A DNA stretch of 64,000 nucleotides from Agarivorans albus (GTDB lineage Bacteria; Pseudomonadota; Gammaproteobacteria; Enterobacterales; Celerinatantimonadaceae): assembly GCF_019670105.1 (NCBI RefSeq), contig NZ_AP023032.1:2536972-2600971 (forward strand), read 5' to 3'. The position numbers and the translations under genes are program-made. This document shows positions 1 through 8,841 of this stretch, in pieces. The notes under the pieces are model-generated. The model was given only the letters and a program-made list of their open reading frames with translations, had not been told where the DNA came from and did not search any database. The number at the start of each line of letters is the position of its first letter. The stretch's first letter is position 1.

Positions 1-666
1 AATGTTTAAACCACTAGTACCATTAATCGCTTGACGAATGCTCACCCTGTCCCACTCGGTATTGCGAAACTCTGGAAGGTATACGCTTATAGATCTATCT
101 ATATCAATCTTCCCTTCATCAATAAACTGAGCAAACACCATACTAATTGCTAAACTCGACAGCCCCATCCATACATGGTTTTGCGCGGCTTTCATTCCTG
201 GATAGAGCTCGAATACCACCTTACCAGCCTGAACAATAATTAAGCCTTGCACTCGGCTTTCCGGTAAAGAAACATAGTCGTTTAAACTACAAGTTTGGTT
301 TTTACCTATTACCTCGCCTATTAATGGGTTAATTGACCGAGCAAGTCGATGATTAGATTCCGCTGGATTCACAAACGAGGACGGCAAAAAACGATTTAAA
401 TACGAGTTATAAATAAGTGCGTCGTTGCCCCCCATAACAAATTGCTTAGGGCTAAAGTTTTTGTGGGCGTGACGAATTTGCTCAAGTGAAAATCCCTGCA
501 AGCTCGCTGATACAGGCAACAAAGGTTCTGCACCTTGATTAAGTATTTGCGCATACTTCTGTTCAATGTACCGAGCATCCGGTTGTTCAGCGATACGGAT
601 CGCCGTTGCCACTGCGCCAACGTTTGCCATTAAGGTGCCACGGGCAAGGCTCTGTTTAGTTTTCAT
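1..666 (-). CDS. Serine hydrolase (beta-lactamase/transpeptidase-fold) family protein, 3' end outside window
   Basis: The ATG at 666 opens a frame that runs off the window edge, giving 222 residues of the N-terminal part. The segment around residues 170-222 (VWMGLSSLAIS, then DEGKID, SVYLPEF, then INGTSGL) matches the catalytic-domain start of the beta-lactamase/6-aminohexanoate-dimer-hydrolase family, in which an S-x-x-K motif is normally followed by DEGKID and the T/S-SGL motif. Here the S-x-x-K position reads G-L-S-S, so both nucleophile and lysine appear to be lost. No signal peptide is obvious. The gene is divergent from a LysR-type regulator, a common arrangement for a regulator and its target. 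Substrate unknown; the missing C-terminus would carry further catalytic residues. The family call is reasonably firm, the activity is not. Confidence 0.6.
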   Translation of the reverse strand, partial: MKTKQSLARGTLMANVGAVATAIRIAEQPDARYIEQKYAQILNQGAEPLLPVSASLQGFSLEQIRHAHKNFSPKQFVMGGNDALIYNSYLNRFLPSSFVNPAESNHRLARSINPLIGEVIGKNQTCSLNDYVSLPESRVQGLIIVQAGKVVFELYPGMKAAQNHVWMGLSSLAISMVFAQFIDEGKIDIDRSISVYLPEFRNTEWDRVSIRQAINGTSGLNI

Positions 667-762
667 GGGATAGCTCTTTTAAAACGGTAGGTGTTTATAT
701 TGCTACCTAGAATAGTGCTATGCTTTGCTCAGTGATAATCGGACTTGAAGGATCAAATCCAC

Positions 763-1665
763 ATGCATTTTAGTCTGGAACAACTTGCAGCATTTGTAGC
801 GGTTTATGAAAAGGGCTCATTTAGTGAGGCAGCGGTTAAACTAAACAAACACAGAACCACCATTGGCCAAGTGATAACCAATCTAGAAGACCAACTGGCC
901 GTTGAGCTGTTTGAGCGAATCGGCAGAAGCGCTAAACCCACCAGTGAAGGGCAACTTTTATATAGCTACGCCAAGGTAACAATAGAGCAAGCTAAATCCT
1001 TTAACAAAATGGCACTTAGCCTATCTTACGGGCAATTAGAGTGCCTAAATATTGCCTATACAAGTCTAATTCCCAGTGATGTATTAGTGAGTATTCGTCA
1101 GCTTTTATTAGAAAAATACCCGGCAATGAAAGTTAACTTTCTAATTAAAACCAAAGAAGAGGTTAAAGCAGGGATCGAAGATGATTCAATACAACTGGGC
1201 TTTGTAAATGTAGATCAACGCACCCCTATTACGAGTTTCGATATTACCTTCCTTTGTTACCTTACTTTTGGTCTTTACACAGCTAAAAATAGCCCTCTGG
1301 CAGAATTACCAAACGACCAAATATTTGGTGCTTTAAAGACCAGCAAACAGCTGATACTAAAAGCTTATTTAGATGATGAAATCTCTCAAAAAATTCTATT
1401 GTCATCTAATTACGAAGTTATTGAAGACTTCTCGCTATTACTTAGCTTAGTTCAGCAAGGTGTGGGATGGTCATTATTACCAAGGGTCACAATTGAAGAC
1501 CTGGGCGATTTGTTACAACTACAAAAGCTTAACTTGAACGAAGTGAGAGATGATTTTCAGTTTCCTATTGCGCTTTGGGCACCGCGCTCTAAAGCGATAA
1601 TGGAAATAAAGAAAGATGTAGAGTCACTGGTTGTTGCGTACATTAACGAACGAAGAGCTAGATAA
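763..1665 (+). CDS. LysR-family transcriptional regulator
   Basis: A 300-residue protein with an N-terminal winged helix-turn-helix: FSLEQLAAFVAVYEKGSFSE followed by AAVKLNKHRTTIGQVITNLE. The rest is a LysR-type periplasmic-binding-like effector domain, of usual family length. The frame is open from a TTG at 745, but the ATG at 763 is preferred because AAGGA lies 10 nt upstream and the HTH then begins at the usual distance from the N-terminus. It is divergent from the serine-hydrolase-like gene with a 96-bp gap that must hold both promoters, so control of that neighbour is the natural guess. Effector unknown. Confidence 0.85.
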   Translation: MHFSLEQLAAFVAVYEKGSFSEAAVKLNKHRTTIGQVITNLEDQLAVELFERIGRSAKPTSEGQLLYSYAKVTIEQAKSFNKMALSLSYGQLECLNIAYTSLIPSDVLVSIRQLLLEKYPAMKVNFLIKTKEEVKAGIEDDSIQLGFVNVDQRTPITSFDITFLCYLTFGLYTAKNSPLAELPNDQIFGALKTSKQLILKAYLDDEISQKILLSSNYEVIEDFSLLLSLVQQGVGWSLLPRVTIEDLGDLLQLQKLNLNEVRDDFQFPIALWAPRSKAIMEIKKDVESLVVAYINERRAR

Positions 1666-1741
1666 CGAAAACAAGCTATCTGGTGGCAAGGGCGAAGCAA
1701 GATGAACTTGTCTTCGCCTCATATTAAGCAAGCGAGCACGA

Positions 1742-2914
1742 TTAGGGTAACTCTGTGTGCCACTGTTGCTTGTTAATTGCTTTCGTAAAACCGTAATGAT
1801 AAAGCGCCAACATATAGTCTTCATCAAACATTTTTTTACTCTTTTTCTTCTCAGTAAAGTTTGCAGTAACGTAGGTGAATTTGGTGTCAAAGTTAAACTT
1901 TTCACTAAAATATAAAATTCGATACAAATCACCACGATTTTGATTGAGGGTTAAGCTTTGAACGCTGCGCCCAAGCAACTCTACACCTCTGTCCTTCAAA
2001 TGTTGATAAGGTAGATCTAGTCGACCATTACGCACCACATATATATTTGGTAAGCTATCAATGCCTAAAGCCTGGGCTATGTTGTTGTAATCAAAACCTG
2101 CGGGGTCGGCAAACATTTGCGCACTAAGGCCGCCATCTACATGCATCTCTTCTAAACTTTCGCCACTAGCGTTTACTTCAATAAACTGCGGAGGAAAAAT
2201 GCCGGGTATAGATGAGCTAGCACTTAGCACTTGATGAATCAGCTGCTCCTTATTGGGATGATCACTTGCCGCAATTTGACCTAAGTTCCAAACAACTTGT
2301 CTACCAGAATCAAAATGAGTTGTACCTATAAACAAGCGCTTACCACTGTTATGTGTAGCAGCAATTTTCGCGATCATTTGCTCATCAAACGTTGCAGCAA
2401 TAAATTCGTTTAAGCCTTGCCCACTACTAACCCCGTCTTTAAATACCGCATTTAAATAATTGCGCTTCGCCAAAATGCGCTTATCACTAATACCTAACAT
2501 GATGTTTTTCATAGTGACAATGTCGTCGCCACCTACAAAGACAAATGGCGCAATAAGAGCTCCAGCACTTACCCCAGTGACCACAGCAAAATCAGGTAAG
2601 TTGCCGCTTTCATACATCCCATTAATAATGCCAGCACCATAGGCACCGTTTGCTCCCCCGCCAGATAAGGCAAGAATATTTAGCGAATTGGATGAGGTTC
2701 GTAATACTGTAGTATTTGCGTCTTTGTCATATAGGAAATTTGGTGCCTCATTGCCCCAAAAGCGCAAGGGTTCACTCAATGATTGCTCGGCTATTAACGC
2801 TACTTGTTGATAGTTTTTTTCGGTTACGCGTTTGTCTAGCTCATGATGCGAACTACAAGCACTTAACGCTAAAGTAGCCAAAACAATCTGTATTAAGGTT
2901 TTTGTATTAAACAT
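1742..2914 (-). CDS. Patatin-like phospholipase lipoprotein
   Basis: A 390-residue protein. Starting at the ATG at 2914 gives a lipoprotein signal ending LALSAC (Cys20). A longer frame from 2965 would bury this signal and overlap pdxY, so the shorter start is preferred. Patatin-family features are visible: the oxyanion-hole motif GGGANGAYG at about residues 85-93, the nucleophile elbow GVSAG with Ser116, and the DGG motif (HVDGGLSA) carrying the catalytic Asp. It should be a Ser-Asp dyad lipid acyl hydrolase anchored in the outer membrane or periplasmic face. The gene starts 10 nt after the pdxY stop, so the two are probably cotranscribed, though no functional link is evident. Confidence 0.85.
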   Translation of the reverse strand: MFNTKTLIQIVLATLALSACSSHHELDKRVTEKNYQQVALIAEQSLSEPLRFWGNEAPNFLYDKDANTTVLRTSSNSLNILALSGGGANGAYGAGIINGMYESGNLPDFAVVTGVSAGALIAPFVFVGGDDIVTMKNIMLGISDKRILAKRNYLNAVFKDGVSSGQGLNEFIAATFDEQMIAKIAATHNSGKRLFIGTTHFDSGRQVVWNLGQIAASDHPNKEQLIHQVLSASSSIPGIFPPQFIEVNASGESLEEMHVDGGLSAQMFADPAGFDYNNIAQALGIDSLPNIYVVRNGRLDLPYQHLKDRGVELLGRSVQSLTLNQNRGDLYRILYFSEKFNFDTKFTYVTANFTEKKKSKKMFDEDYMLALYHYGFTKAINKQQWHTELP

Positions 2915-2924
2915 CGTCTCTACC

Positions 2925-3782
2925 TCAAGCCACTTTTGACGCAGCAAAGCTGTGGCGAGGCTCACTTAGCTGATCTTGTGCATAAACAGTTTGCAGCTCC
3001 CACTCACCACATTGCCGAGTAGCCTCTAACACACCAAAACTCGCGTTGTTAGCATGCTCTAAAGCCATAGTGGGTGGCCAACCTTTCAATAAGCCTCCAG
3101 TAAATAGCGCCGAAATCAGATCGCCCACGCCCACAGGGGCTTTATCAAATTCTAAATTAGGGCGTTTAACCAAATAGCAGCCACTTGAATCAGCCATCAT
3201 CATGCAAAACTGCTGCTTTGATAAACTATGAAGATGTTTAACCAACACCACTTTAGGCCCTTTTGTTAAAGCCTTCTGACATGCCTCGATAGCTTCATTT
3301 AAGGTGGTTATTTCCATCCCTACAAAGCGGCTTAATTCAAATTGATTAGGCACTATCACATCTGCTTTTGGCATTACATGTTCAACCAAATACTCGCTAA
3401 TACCTTCTGCTAAAATACAGCCTTTATCAGGGTCACCCATAACAGGATCGCAAACGTATATCGCCTTTGGATTAACCCGTTTAACCATGTCTACGGCGGC
3501 AATTAATGAGGTTGCCTGAGCGGCATCGCCTAAATAGCCAGATACAATAGCTTGGCATTGTTGTAACTGCCCTATTGCATCAATTCCCTTCACTAAATCA
3601 GAGATGGCATCTGCCGGAAAGCATTGGCCAGTCCACCCTTGAGCATATTGCGTATGATTAGAAAACTGCACGGTATGAACGGGCCAAACTTCAAAACCCA
3701 TACGTTGCAGTGGAAACACCGCCGAGCTGTTTCCAGCATGGCCATAAACAACATGTGATTGAACAGAAATAATGCCTTTCAT
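2925..3782 (-). CDS. pdxY: Pyridoxal kinase PdxY
   Basis: 285 residues, matching PdxY length. The N-terminus ([20 protein letters not shown]) and the [17 protein letters not shown] stretch are diagnostic of PdxY/PdxK. The C-terminal [13 protein letters not shown] segment carries the ribokinase-fold GxGD catalytic Asp. It phosphorylates pyridoxal to PLP with ATP in the cytoplasm (vitamin B6 salvage). First gene of a probable two-gene unit with the patatin lipoprotein. PLP is the cofactor of the glutamate decarboxylase encoded 3 kb away, but nothing in the sequence ties their regulation. Confidence 0.95.
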   Translation of the reverse strand: MKGIISVQSHVVYGHAGNSSAVFPLQRMGFEVWPVHTVQFSNHTQYAQGWTGQCFPADAISDLVKGIDAIGQLQQCQAIVSGYLGDAAQATSLIAAVDMVKRVNPKAIYVCDPVMGDPDKGCILAEGISEYLVEHVMPKADVIVPNQFELSRFVGMEITTLNEAIEACQKALTKGPKVVLVKHLHSLSKQQFCMMMADSSGCYLVKRPNLEFDKAPVGVGDLISALFTGGLLKGWPPTMALEHANNASFGVLEATRQCGEWELQTVYAQDQLSEPRHSFAASKVA

Positions 3783-4089
3783 GATGCGACTTCTCTACTT
3801 AGTTAAAATGGGAAGGCTATGACACCGCCTTAAACTGAACTGGAATACCCAGCCCTATATAGATACAGGCATATTATTAGAAGTGTTCGAGCAACGTTAA
3901 TCAGCATTGATGGATCAAGTCCTACCTATTCAATATAAGCCAGCAACTGGATGCCTTGTTTTAGCCAACACAAGTTACCGCACTAACGAAGTTGGCTTCT
4001 AGAGCATTTACGAGCTCACAAAGTTTTAATCCTAAGGAATAAGAGTTATGGAGTTATGGAGTGATGGATTCTGTGAAAAAGACTTAAGG
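3783..4089. other. Intergenic region, no gene found
   Basis: A 307-bp gap between pdxY and the unrecognised membrane-protein gene, both transcribed leftward. It should hold the pdxY promoter. A short direct repeat (agttatggag twice) lies near 4048. I see no convincing coding frame, RNA or strong terminator. Confidence 0.5.
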
Positions 4090-4740
4090 TCACCAAGTTA
4101 GTGGCTGTAATAATTCATACCAATAGTTACCTTGGCCAGGTAGAGGCTTAGGTAAGTAGCTAGCTTCAAATAACAATACTTGGTGGTTAAACCAAAACAA
4201 GCCAACTAATAAAGCAAGATACCCAAATCTCAAACTTATATTAGTTTTTTTGGAAAATGGTGAGCGTAGCAACGAGACTATTGGACCAAGATATACAGCA
4301 GCAAACCACGCGATAGAGCCTAGCGTAACAATGGCTAAGCGAAACATGGCTAGCTGGCTTTTATGCATTGGCGCTTGCATTGCGATAAGCGAAAATTGTT
4401 CAGTTAAAGGCATAAAAAAGCCGGTAATCGCGCTTGCTAGAGCTAGATACATCAGCAAATCACCCACTACGAATAACCAATGGTCGCAAGCTCCTAACTC
4501 GTCCATCGTTGATGAACCAATAAAACAAATCAACGAAATAACCGATAAAGCGAGTGCTACAAATAACGCCATATCAGCTCTGATATGGACACCGTTATTC
4601 ACGCCAGGCAGCGCAATGCCACCATCAATATTGAATAAGGTCGAAATTTGAAAAGATACAATAGCGATGATAAAGCCCACAATCGTTAGGCGGGCTCGCA
4701 TCACATTAATTGCAATACGTATACCTGTAGGTTGTGTCAT
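4090..4740 (-). CDS. Multipass membrane protein of unknown function
   Basis: 216 residues, not assigned to a family. Hydrophobic segments near residues 17-36, 58-78, 90-112, 133-155 and 172-190 suggest about five membrane spans. A polar loop sits between spans 1 and 2 (IDGGIALPGVNNGVHIRAD) and a tryptophan/proline-rich tail at the end. It lies downstream of the AspT/GadB pair but is separated from it by a strong terminator at 4768-4800, so it is probably a separate unit. No catalytic motif is visible. Confidence 0.6.
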   Translation of the reverse strand: MTQPTGIRIAINVMRARLTIVGFIIAIVSFQISTLFNIDGGIALPGVNNGVHIRADMALFVALALSVISLICFIGSSTMDELGACDHWLFVVGDLLMYLALASAITGFFMPLTEQFSLIAMQAPMHKSQLAMFRLAIVTLGSIAWFAAVYLGPIVSLLRSPFSKKTNISLRFGYLALLVGLFWFNHQVLLFEASYLPKPLPGQGNYWYELLQPLTW

Positions 4741-4767
4741 TAAAGGTACCTGTAGTCTTATGAATAA

Positions 4768-4800
4768 AAAGCCTTAATAGCAAGCTGCTATTAAGGCTTT
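4768..4800 (-). terminator. Rho-independent terminator of the aspT-like gene
   Basis: A perfect 15-bp inverted repeat (4768-4782 with 4786-4800, 3-nt loop). On the minus strand it is followed by a T-rich run (TTTTTATT). It lies 33 nt past the stop of the antiporter gene. Confidence 0.85.
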
Positions 4801-4833
4801 ACAAATGATAAGTGCATGCTTAATCGTTAAGGG

Positions 4834-6702
4834 TTATGAGAACACCATGGCCATGTAACCTAAGATCAAGACTATTGCAGAGGTAAGCGCATAGGGTACT
4901 GGGTAAGCTACGGCAGCAATACCACTTTGCGAAATGTCCTGAATACCATTTAGCGCAGGCGTACTATTTCGTCCTCCAGCACAAGCTCCAGCTAATATGA
5001 CCGGGTTCATCTTTCTAATGTAGTAACCGTAGAGCCAAGCTAAGAATGGTGGCACTAAAGCGCCTAACAAACCTAGTACTGCTATCCAAAGCACGATAGT
5101 ACCTTGGAATGAAGACATAATTTTAGGTCCAACTCCAGCAGCTAGAACCGCCACAAATAAGCTTAAACCAATGTCATTTAGGAAGGCTCTTGCCCCTTCA
5201 CTAGTTGGGCCACCAAAATCTGGATTACGCGTACGCAACCAAGACACTAAAATCCCCATCAACATACAGCCAGCAGAAGTACCTAATGCAAATGGAATTC
5301 CGCCAATTTCAACACTAGCATGGCCAATCACAAAACCAATAAATAAGGCTAATGACATAAATGATACTTCGGTATAAGCACTTTCAACTATTGGTGTAGC
5401 TTTAAGCGATTTAGCTGCTTGTTCTACACACCATGCAGGACCAGCAAGGCGTAATACATCGCCTTTTTCTACAATGGTTTTAGGAAGATGTGGTATTGCC
5501 ACACCAGCTCTAAACAACGACTTTAGATGTAAACCAAAACCAATCTTTCGGCCCATTTCTGCTAGCGTTTTTCCTGCAAACCTTGTTTTACCTACATGAA
5601 TATCCGCAACTTCAATATCTACCATTCTGGCGCGAGGTTCCGAGACTTCTTTACCAACTTTATCTTTGCCATTGAGTAATAGATTGTAATCGCCCAACAC
5701 ACCAACAATATCGCCTAACTGTATAGAAGGATCTTTTTCAGCATCAATCACTTCGTCACCGCGCACTACTTTTAGAATTGCTGCATGAGGATTCATTTTG
5801 AACAATTGGCTAACGGATTTGCCAACCAACTCTGCGTGTTCAACTTTATAAGAGCGGATCTGCTTATCGGTGAACCCTAAAATAGAAGTGCCTGCTGTAC
5901 CTGGTAGAGCACCACCATCTTCACCGCCACTAAATTCTTGTTCTGCTTTTTGGGCTTCAAGCACAGCATCTTTGCCAAACATCTTAGGTAAGTATTTAAT
6001 CAACAAAATAATGAATATTGAGGATAATACGTAGCTAATGGCATAGCCTGCAGCCATATTGGCACCTACCGTATCAGCTGTTACACCTTCAGGTAATTGG
6101 AAAGCTCCGCTAGTTACTGCTGATTGAGCCACACCCATTACAGCGGTCACTGTATAACTTCCCGAAATAATACCTGCTGCATAACCAGGCCCTAGGTCTA
6201 ACACTTTCACGCCAAAGAAAACGATTAAGAAGTTGGAGAAAACAACAATTAAACCAATAACTAAGAAGTCAACACCACCTCTTGCCAAGCCAGAAAAGAA
6301 CTGAGGACCAACTCGCATACCTAAGGCATACATAAACAGCATCAGAAAAATATCTTCTACTAAGCCTGGGATATCATAGGTAATCCCATAAAGTGCACTA
6401 GAGGCCAGAGCAATTAATATACCTGTGACCAAAGTGCCCGCCGTAGCACCTAAATTGATTCCTCCAACGGTAATTCGGCCAATGGGGTATCCAATCGCTA
6501 AGGTTAAAAACAGATAAGCAAAAGGGTTACTCGCTAAATAACTTAAAGCCCAAGCAATACCGCTGGAAGCCTCAGATTCAATTGTTGACGCATAAGCGTT
6601 ACCAACAAACAGAGTTAATAAAAAACATAAGCCCAGTATAAGGCTTAAAATGTATTTTGGAGGCGCAGCCAATACGCCCGCCAGTTTCGTTCGAACATTC
6701 AT
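4834..6702 (-). CDS. AspT-family (AAE) amino-acid antiporter
   Basis: 622 residues with the aspartate:alanine exchanger layout. A first membrane bundle spans about residues 55-245, two RCK_C/TrkA-C-type cytoplasmic domains about 285-440 (KVEHAELVGKSVSQLF; then VADIHVGKTRFAGKTLAEMG), and a second membrane bundle about 445-622. The duplicated glycine-rich AspT/YidE motifs are visible (GIISGSYTVTAVMG; CAGGRNSTPALNGI). The N-terminus has an extra hydrophobic segment ending NAYAS that resembles a signal sequence. The gene lies 84 nt downstream of gadB in the same direction and ends in a strong terminator, so the two form a unit. By analogy with GadB-GadC and with Asp/Ala decarboxylation cycles, I infer glutamate/GABA exchange; family knowledge alone would say aspartate/alanine. 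Confidence 0.85.
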   Translation of the reverse strand: MNVRTKLAGVLAAPPKYILSLILGLCFLLTLFVGNAYASTIESEASSGIAWALSYLASNPFAYLFLTLAIGYPIGRITVGGINLGATAGTLVTGILIALASSALYGITYDIPGLVEDIFLMLFMYALGMRVGPQFFSGLARGGVDFLVIGLIVVFSNFLIVFFGVKVLDLGPGYAAGIISGSYTVTAVMGVAQSAVTSGAFQLPEGVTADTVGANMAAGYAISYVLSSIFIILLIKYLPKMFGKDAVLEAQKAEQEFSGGEDGGALPGTAGTSILGFTDKQIRSYKVEHAELVGKSVSQLFKMNPHAAILKVVRGDEVIDAEKDPSIQLGDIVGVLGDYNLLLNGKDKVGKEVSEPRARMVDIEVADIHVGKTRFAGKTLAEMGRKIGFGLHLKSLFRAGVAIPHLPKTIVEKGDVLRLAGPAWCVEQAAKSLKATPIVESAYTEVSFMSLALFIGFVIGHASVEIGGIPFALGTSAGCMLMGILVSWLRTRNPDFGGPTSEGARAFLNDIGLSLFVAVLAAGVGPKIMSSFQGTIVLWIAVLGLLGALVPPFLAWLYGYYIRKMNPVILAGACAGGRNSTPALNGIQDISQSGIAAVAYPVPYALTSAIVLILGYMAMVFS

Positions 6703-6786
6703 AATTAGAAACCACCTTCATTTAAGACAAAATAGAAGAAGTAAGCACTACTTCTTCTATTCCACTACTTCATAATGTGCCGATAC

Positions 6787-8160
6787 TTAGCACTTGCCTG
6801 GCGACACTTTATGTAAGTCATGAAGTTTTGGAGGTGTAGCATTACCACCATGCTCTTCTAAATACTCGCAGGCCATTTCAATATCTTTGGCTAATATTTC
6901 CGCGGCATCGCGGTTTAAGTGAGGACGAACAACGATACGTAAACTGTTCACTTCCTGAGCATTGGCAGGCATAGAGTAAGCCGATAATATCCAGCCACGC
7001 TCACGTACTTTGTTTGAGATATCAAACTCGTTGTAGTTAGTCACTGATTCATCGAGTGTTAGCGCAACTACTGGTATCCGCTGGGTTTCATTCATCACTT
7101 TAAATTTACCGGTGGCTAACAAACGGTCACGCAAATACTCTGCATTTTCAACAGTTTGCTTCATGATGCGGGTGTAGCCATCTTTGCCTAAACGAATGAA
7201 GTTGTAGTATTGAGCCATAACCGTAGCAGAGCTCTTACTAAAGTTAAGCGTTGCTGTTGCGGCCTCGCCACCAAGGTAATTTACGTAGAAAACTAAATCT
7301 TCATTGAAAACGGCACGCTCACGAAAGATTACCCACCCTAGTCCTGGAGGCACTAAACCAAATTTATGGCCAGAGGCATTAATAGATTGCACTCGTGGCA
7401 AACGGAAATCCCATTCATATTCTGGATATAAGAAAGGATTAACAAAGCCACCAGAAGCCGCATCAATGTGCATTGGGATAGAAATACCTGTTTTTTCTTC
7501 GTAGGCATCTAACCAATCGTGAATAGCTTGAAAATCATCATCTTCACCGGTGAAAGTTTGACCAGCAATACCCACTACACAGATAGTGTTTTCATCAACG
7601 TACTCGTCAAGTTGCTCTGCAGTTAGTCGGTATTGACCAGGCTTTAAAGGAACAATACGAGGCTCTACATCGAAGTACTTAAGAAACTTTTTCCAAACAA
7701 TCTGAACGTTACCGCCAGTTACCATATTTGGTCTTGAGGCATCTTTACCTGCTTTTTCTCGAGCTTGGCGCCAGTTCCACTTGTGTGCTAATCCAGCCAA
7801 CATGCATGCTTCTGAAGAACCAATTGTTGCCGCTCCATAAGGTTCAACATCTTTAGGGCCATTCCATAAATCATGTAACCAATTAACACACTTTTCTTCA
7901 GTTGCTTTAGTGTGAGGATACATATCTGGATCTGCAAAGTTACGGAATGAACCGTCCTTAAAAATCTCAGCGGCTTCAGGCTCTACAAATGTAGTAACGA
8001 ATGATGACAAATTAAGCATTGGGTTTGCATCGGTCCAACATTCACTTTTAACTAAAGCTGCTGCAGCACGGGCTGCCATGCCTTGTTCAGGGAACTGCTG
8101 AGGAAGCTCAACATTAAATTGCTCGTAAGGGCTTAAGTCTGCGTGTTTATCGTGTGTCAT
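6787..8160 (-). CDS. gadB: Glutamate decarboxylase (PLP-dependent)
   Basis: 457 residues, close to E. coli GadA/B (466). The PLP-binding lysine sits in NASGHKFG (about Lys266). The HIDAASGGFVNPF motif provides the cofactor-contacting Asp, and LNLSSFVTTFVEPEA is the conserved N-terminal GAD stretch. The ATG at 8160 is chosen over an upstream in-frame start (8184) because AGGATATTCC lies just before it and the protein then begins MTHDKHADLSPYEQF. It converts glutamate to GABA, consuming a proton. The downstream AspT-family gene likely exchanges product for substrate. The E. coli C-terminal autoinhibitory HHT motif is not seen; this protein ends in KVSPGKC. Confidence 0.95.
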   Translation of the reverse strand: MTHDKHADLSPYEQFNVELPQQFPEQGMAARAAAALVKSECWTDANPMLNLSSFVTTFVEPEAAEIFKDGSFRNFADPDMYPHTKATEEKCVNWLHDLWNGPKDVEPYGAATIGSSEACMLAGLAHKWNWRQAREKAGKDASRPNMVTGGNVQIVWKKFLKYFDVEPRIVPLKPGQYRLTAEQLDEYVDENTICVVGIAGQTFTGEDDDFQAIHDWLDAYEEKTGISIPMHIDAASGGFVNPFLYPEYEWDFRLPRVQSINASGHKFGLVPPGLGWVIFRERAVFNEDLVFYVNYLGGEAATATLNFSKSSATVMAQYYNFIRLGKDGYTRIMKQTVENAEYLRDRLLATGKFKVMNETQRIPVVALTLDESVTNYNEFDISNKVRERGWILSAYSMPANAQEVNSLRIVVRPHLNRDAAEILAKDIEMACEYLEEHGGNATPPKLHDLHKVSPGKC

Positions 8161-8540
8161 GGAATATCCTAAATATGATAACAATTAAAATATGTAGAAC
8201 TCAGTTGTGTTGCTTAGCGCCAATTCAAAGTTATACGACGCTAAATAATCCATATGAGTAATACGCTTTGCGTGTAACTGGAGCCAATCATAAAGAGGAT
8301 TTAATAAACCTATTAATCAGGTTTGATGGATTGAATCATTCAAAAGAAGGAGGGAGGGAAGCAGCATTATAAAGTCGCACCAGATAATGAAACAGTAGAG
8401 GCGTCGATTCAAAAAGCGGTGTTCGCAATTAAAGAACAATGCTTCCAAATGGTAGTGTTACAAACGTGTTTTACAGCGATATCAATCAATGCCAATGAAC
8501 GATGTTGGATCGTTATCTTATTGTTTGCATTGGATATTAG
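8161..8540. other. Intergenic region upstream of gadB
   Basis: It should carry the gadB promoter. Visible items: a small inverted repeat AAACCT/AGGTTT (about 8307-8326), a purine tract (aaggagggaggg) near 8346, and AT-rich DNA close to the gadB start. No coding frame is convincing. The longer frames here are translations of or around the tRNA gene. Confidence 0.45.
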
Positions 8541-8570
8541 AAAAGAAAAAAGACGTCCTTGGACGTCTTT
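8541..8570 (-). terminator. Terminator of tRNA-Ser transcript
   Basis: Inverted repeat AAAGACGTCC/GGACGTCTTT (8549-8570), followed on the minus strand by a T-rich stretch. It lies 11 nt past the tRNA 3' end. Confidence 0.8.
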
Positions 8571-8581
8571 AAACTTGAAGA

Positions 8582-8669
8582 TGGCGGTGACGGAGAGATT
8601 CGAACTCTCGAAGGGTTGCCCCTTACACACTTTCCAGGCGTGCTCCTTCAGCCACTCGGACACGTCACC
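8582..8669 (-). tRNA. tRNA-Ser (anticodon GGA)
   Basis: Read on the minus strand, the acceptor GGTGACG pairs with the 3' CGTCACC, followed by discriminator G and an encoded CCA. The anticodon loop reads CTGGAAA with anticodon GGA, decoding UCC/UCU. The long variable arm (AAGGGGCAACCCTT) is typical of class II serine tRNA, and the T-loop reads GTTCGAATC. Length is 88 nt including CCA. A terminator follows directly. Confidence 0.97.
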
Positions 8670-8793
8670 TTATTTGATTTATTGCGCTTAGCAATAATGA
8701 GGCGCTAGATTACGGATCACTTATGTTTGGGTCAATAACTTTTTGGCCAAATACTGGCAACTGCCGAGTTCTTAAACAATTTTTGCTGACTCA

Positions 8794-8822
8794 AACAAAA
8801 AAAGAAGCCGAAGCTTCTTTTT
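8794..8822 (-). terminator. Terminator of glk
   Basis: AAAGAAGC/GCTTCTTT hairpin (8801-8820, 4-nt loop), followed on the minus strand by a run of Ts. It lies 20 nt past the glk stop. Confidence 0.8.
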
Positions 8823-8841
8823 CATTAAACAGCTGTTGGAC

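Noticed and set aside
4250-4651. 133-residue plus-strand frame opposite the unknown membrane protein
   Set aside because: No hydrophobic pattern or ribosome site, whereas the minus-strand frame has regular membrane segments.
8340-8360. Purine-rich tract as an origin or regulatory repeat
   Set aside because: Short and unaccompanied by repeats or DnaA boxes; no evidence of function.
8409-8691. Open frames of 84-90 codons on both strands over 8409-8691
   Set aside because: They are translations through the tRNA-Ser gene and its flanks; the predicted SEWLKEHAWKV text is simply the tRNA sequence.
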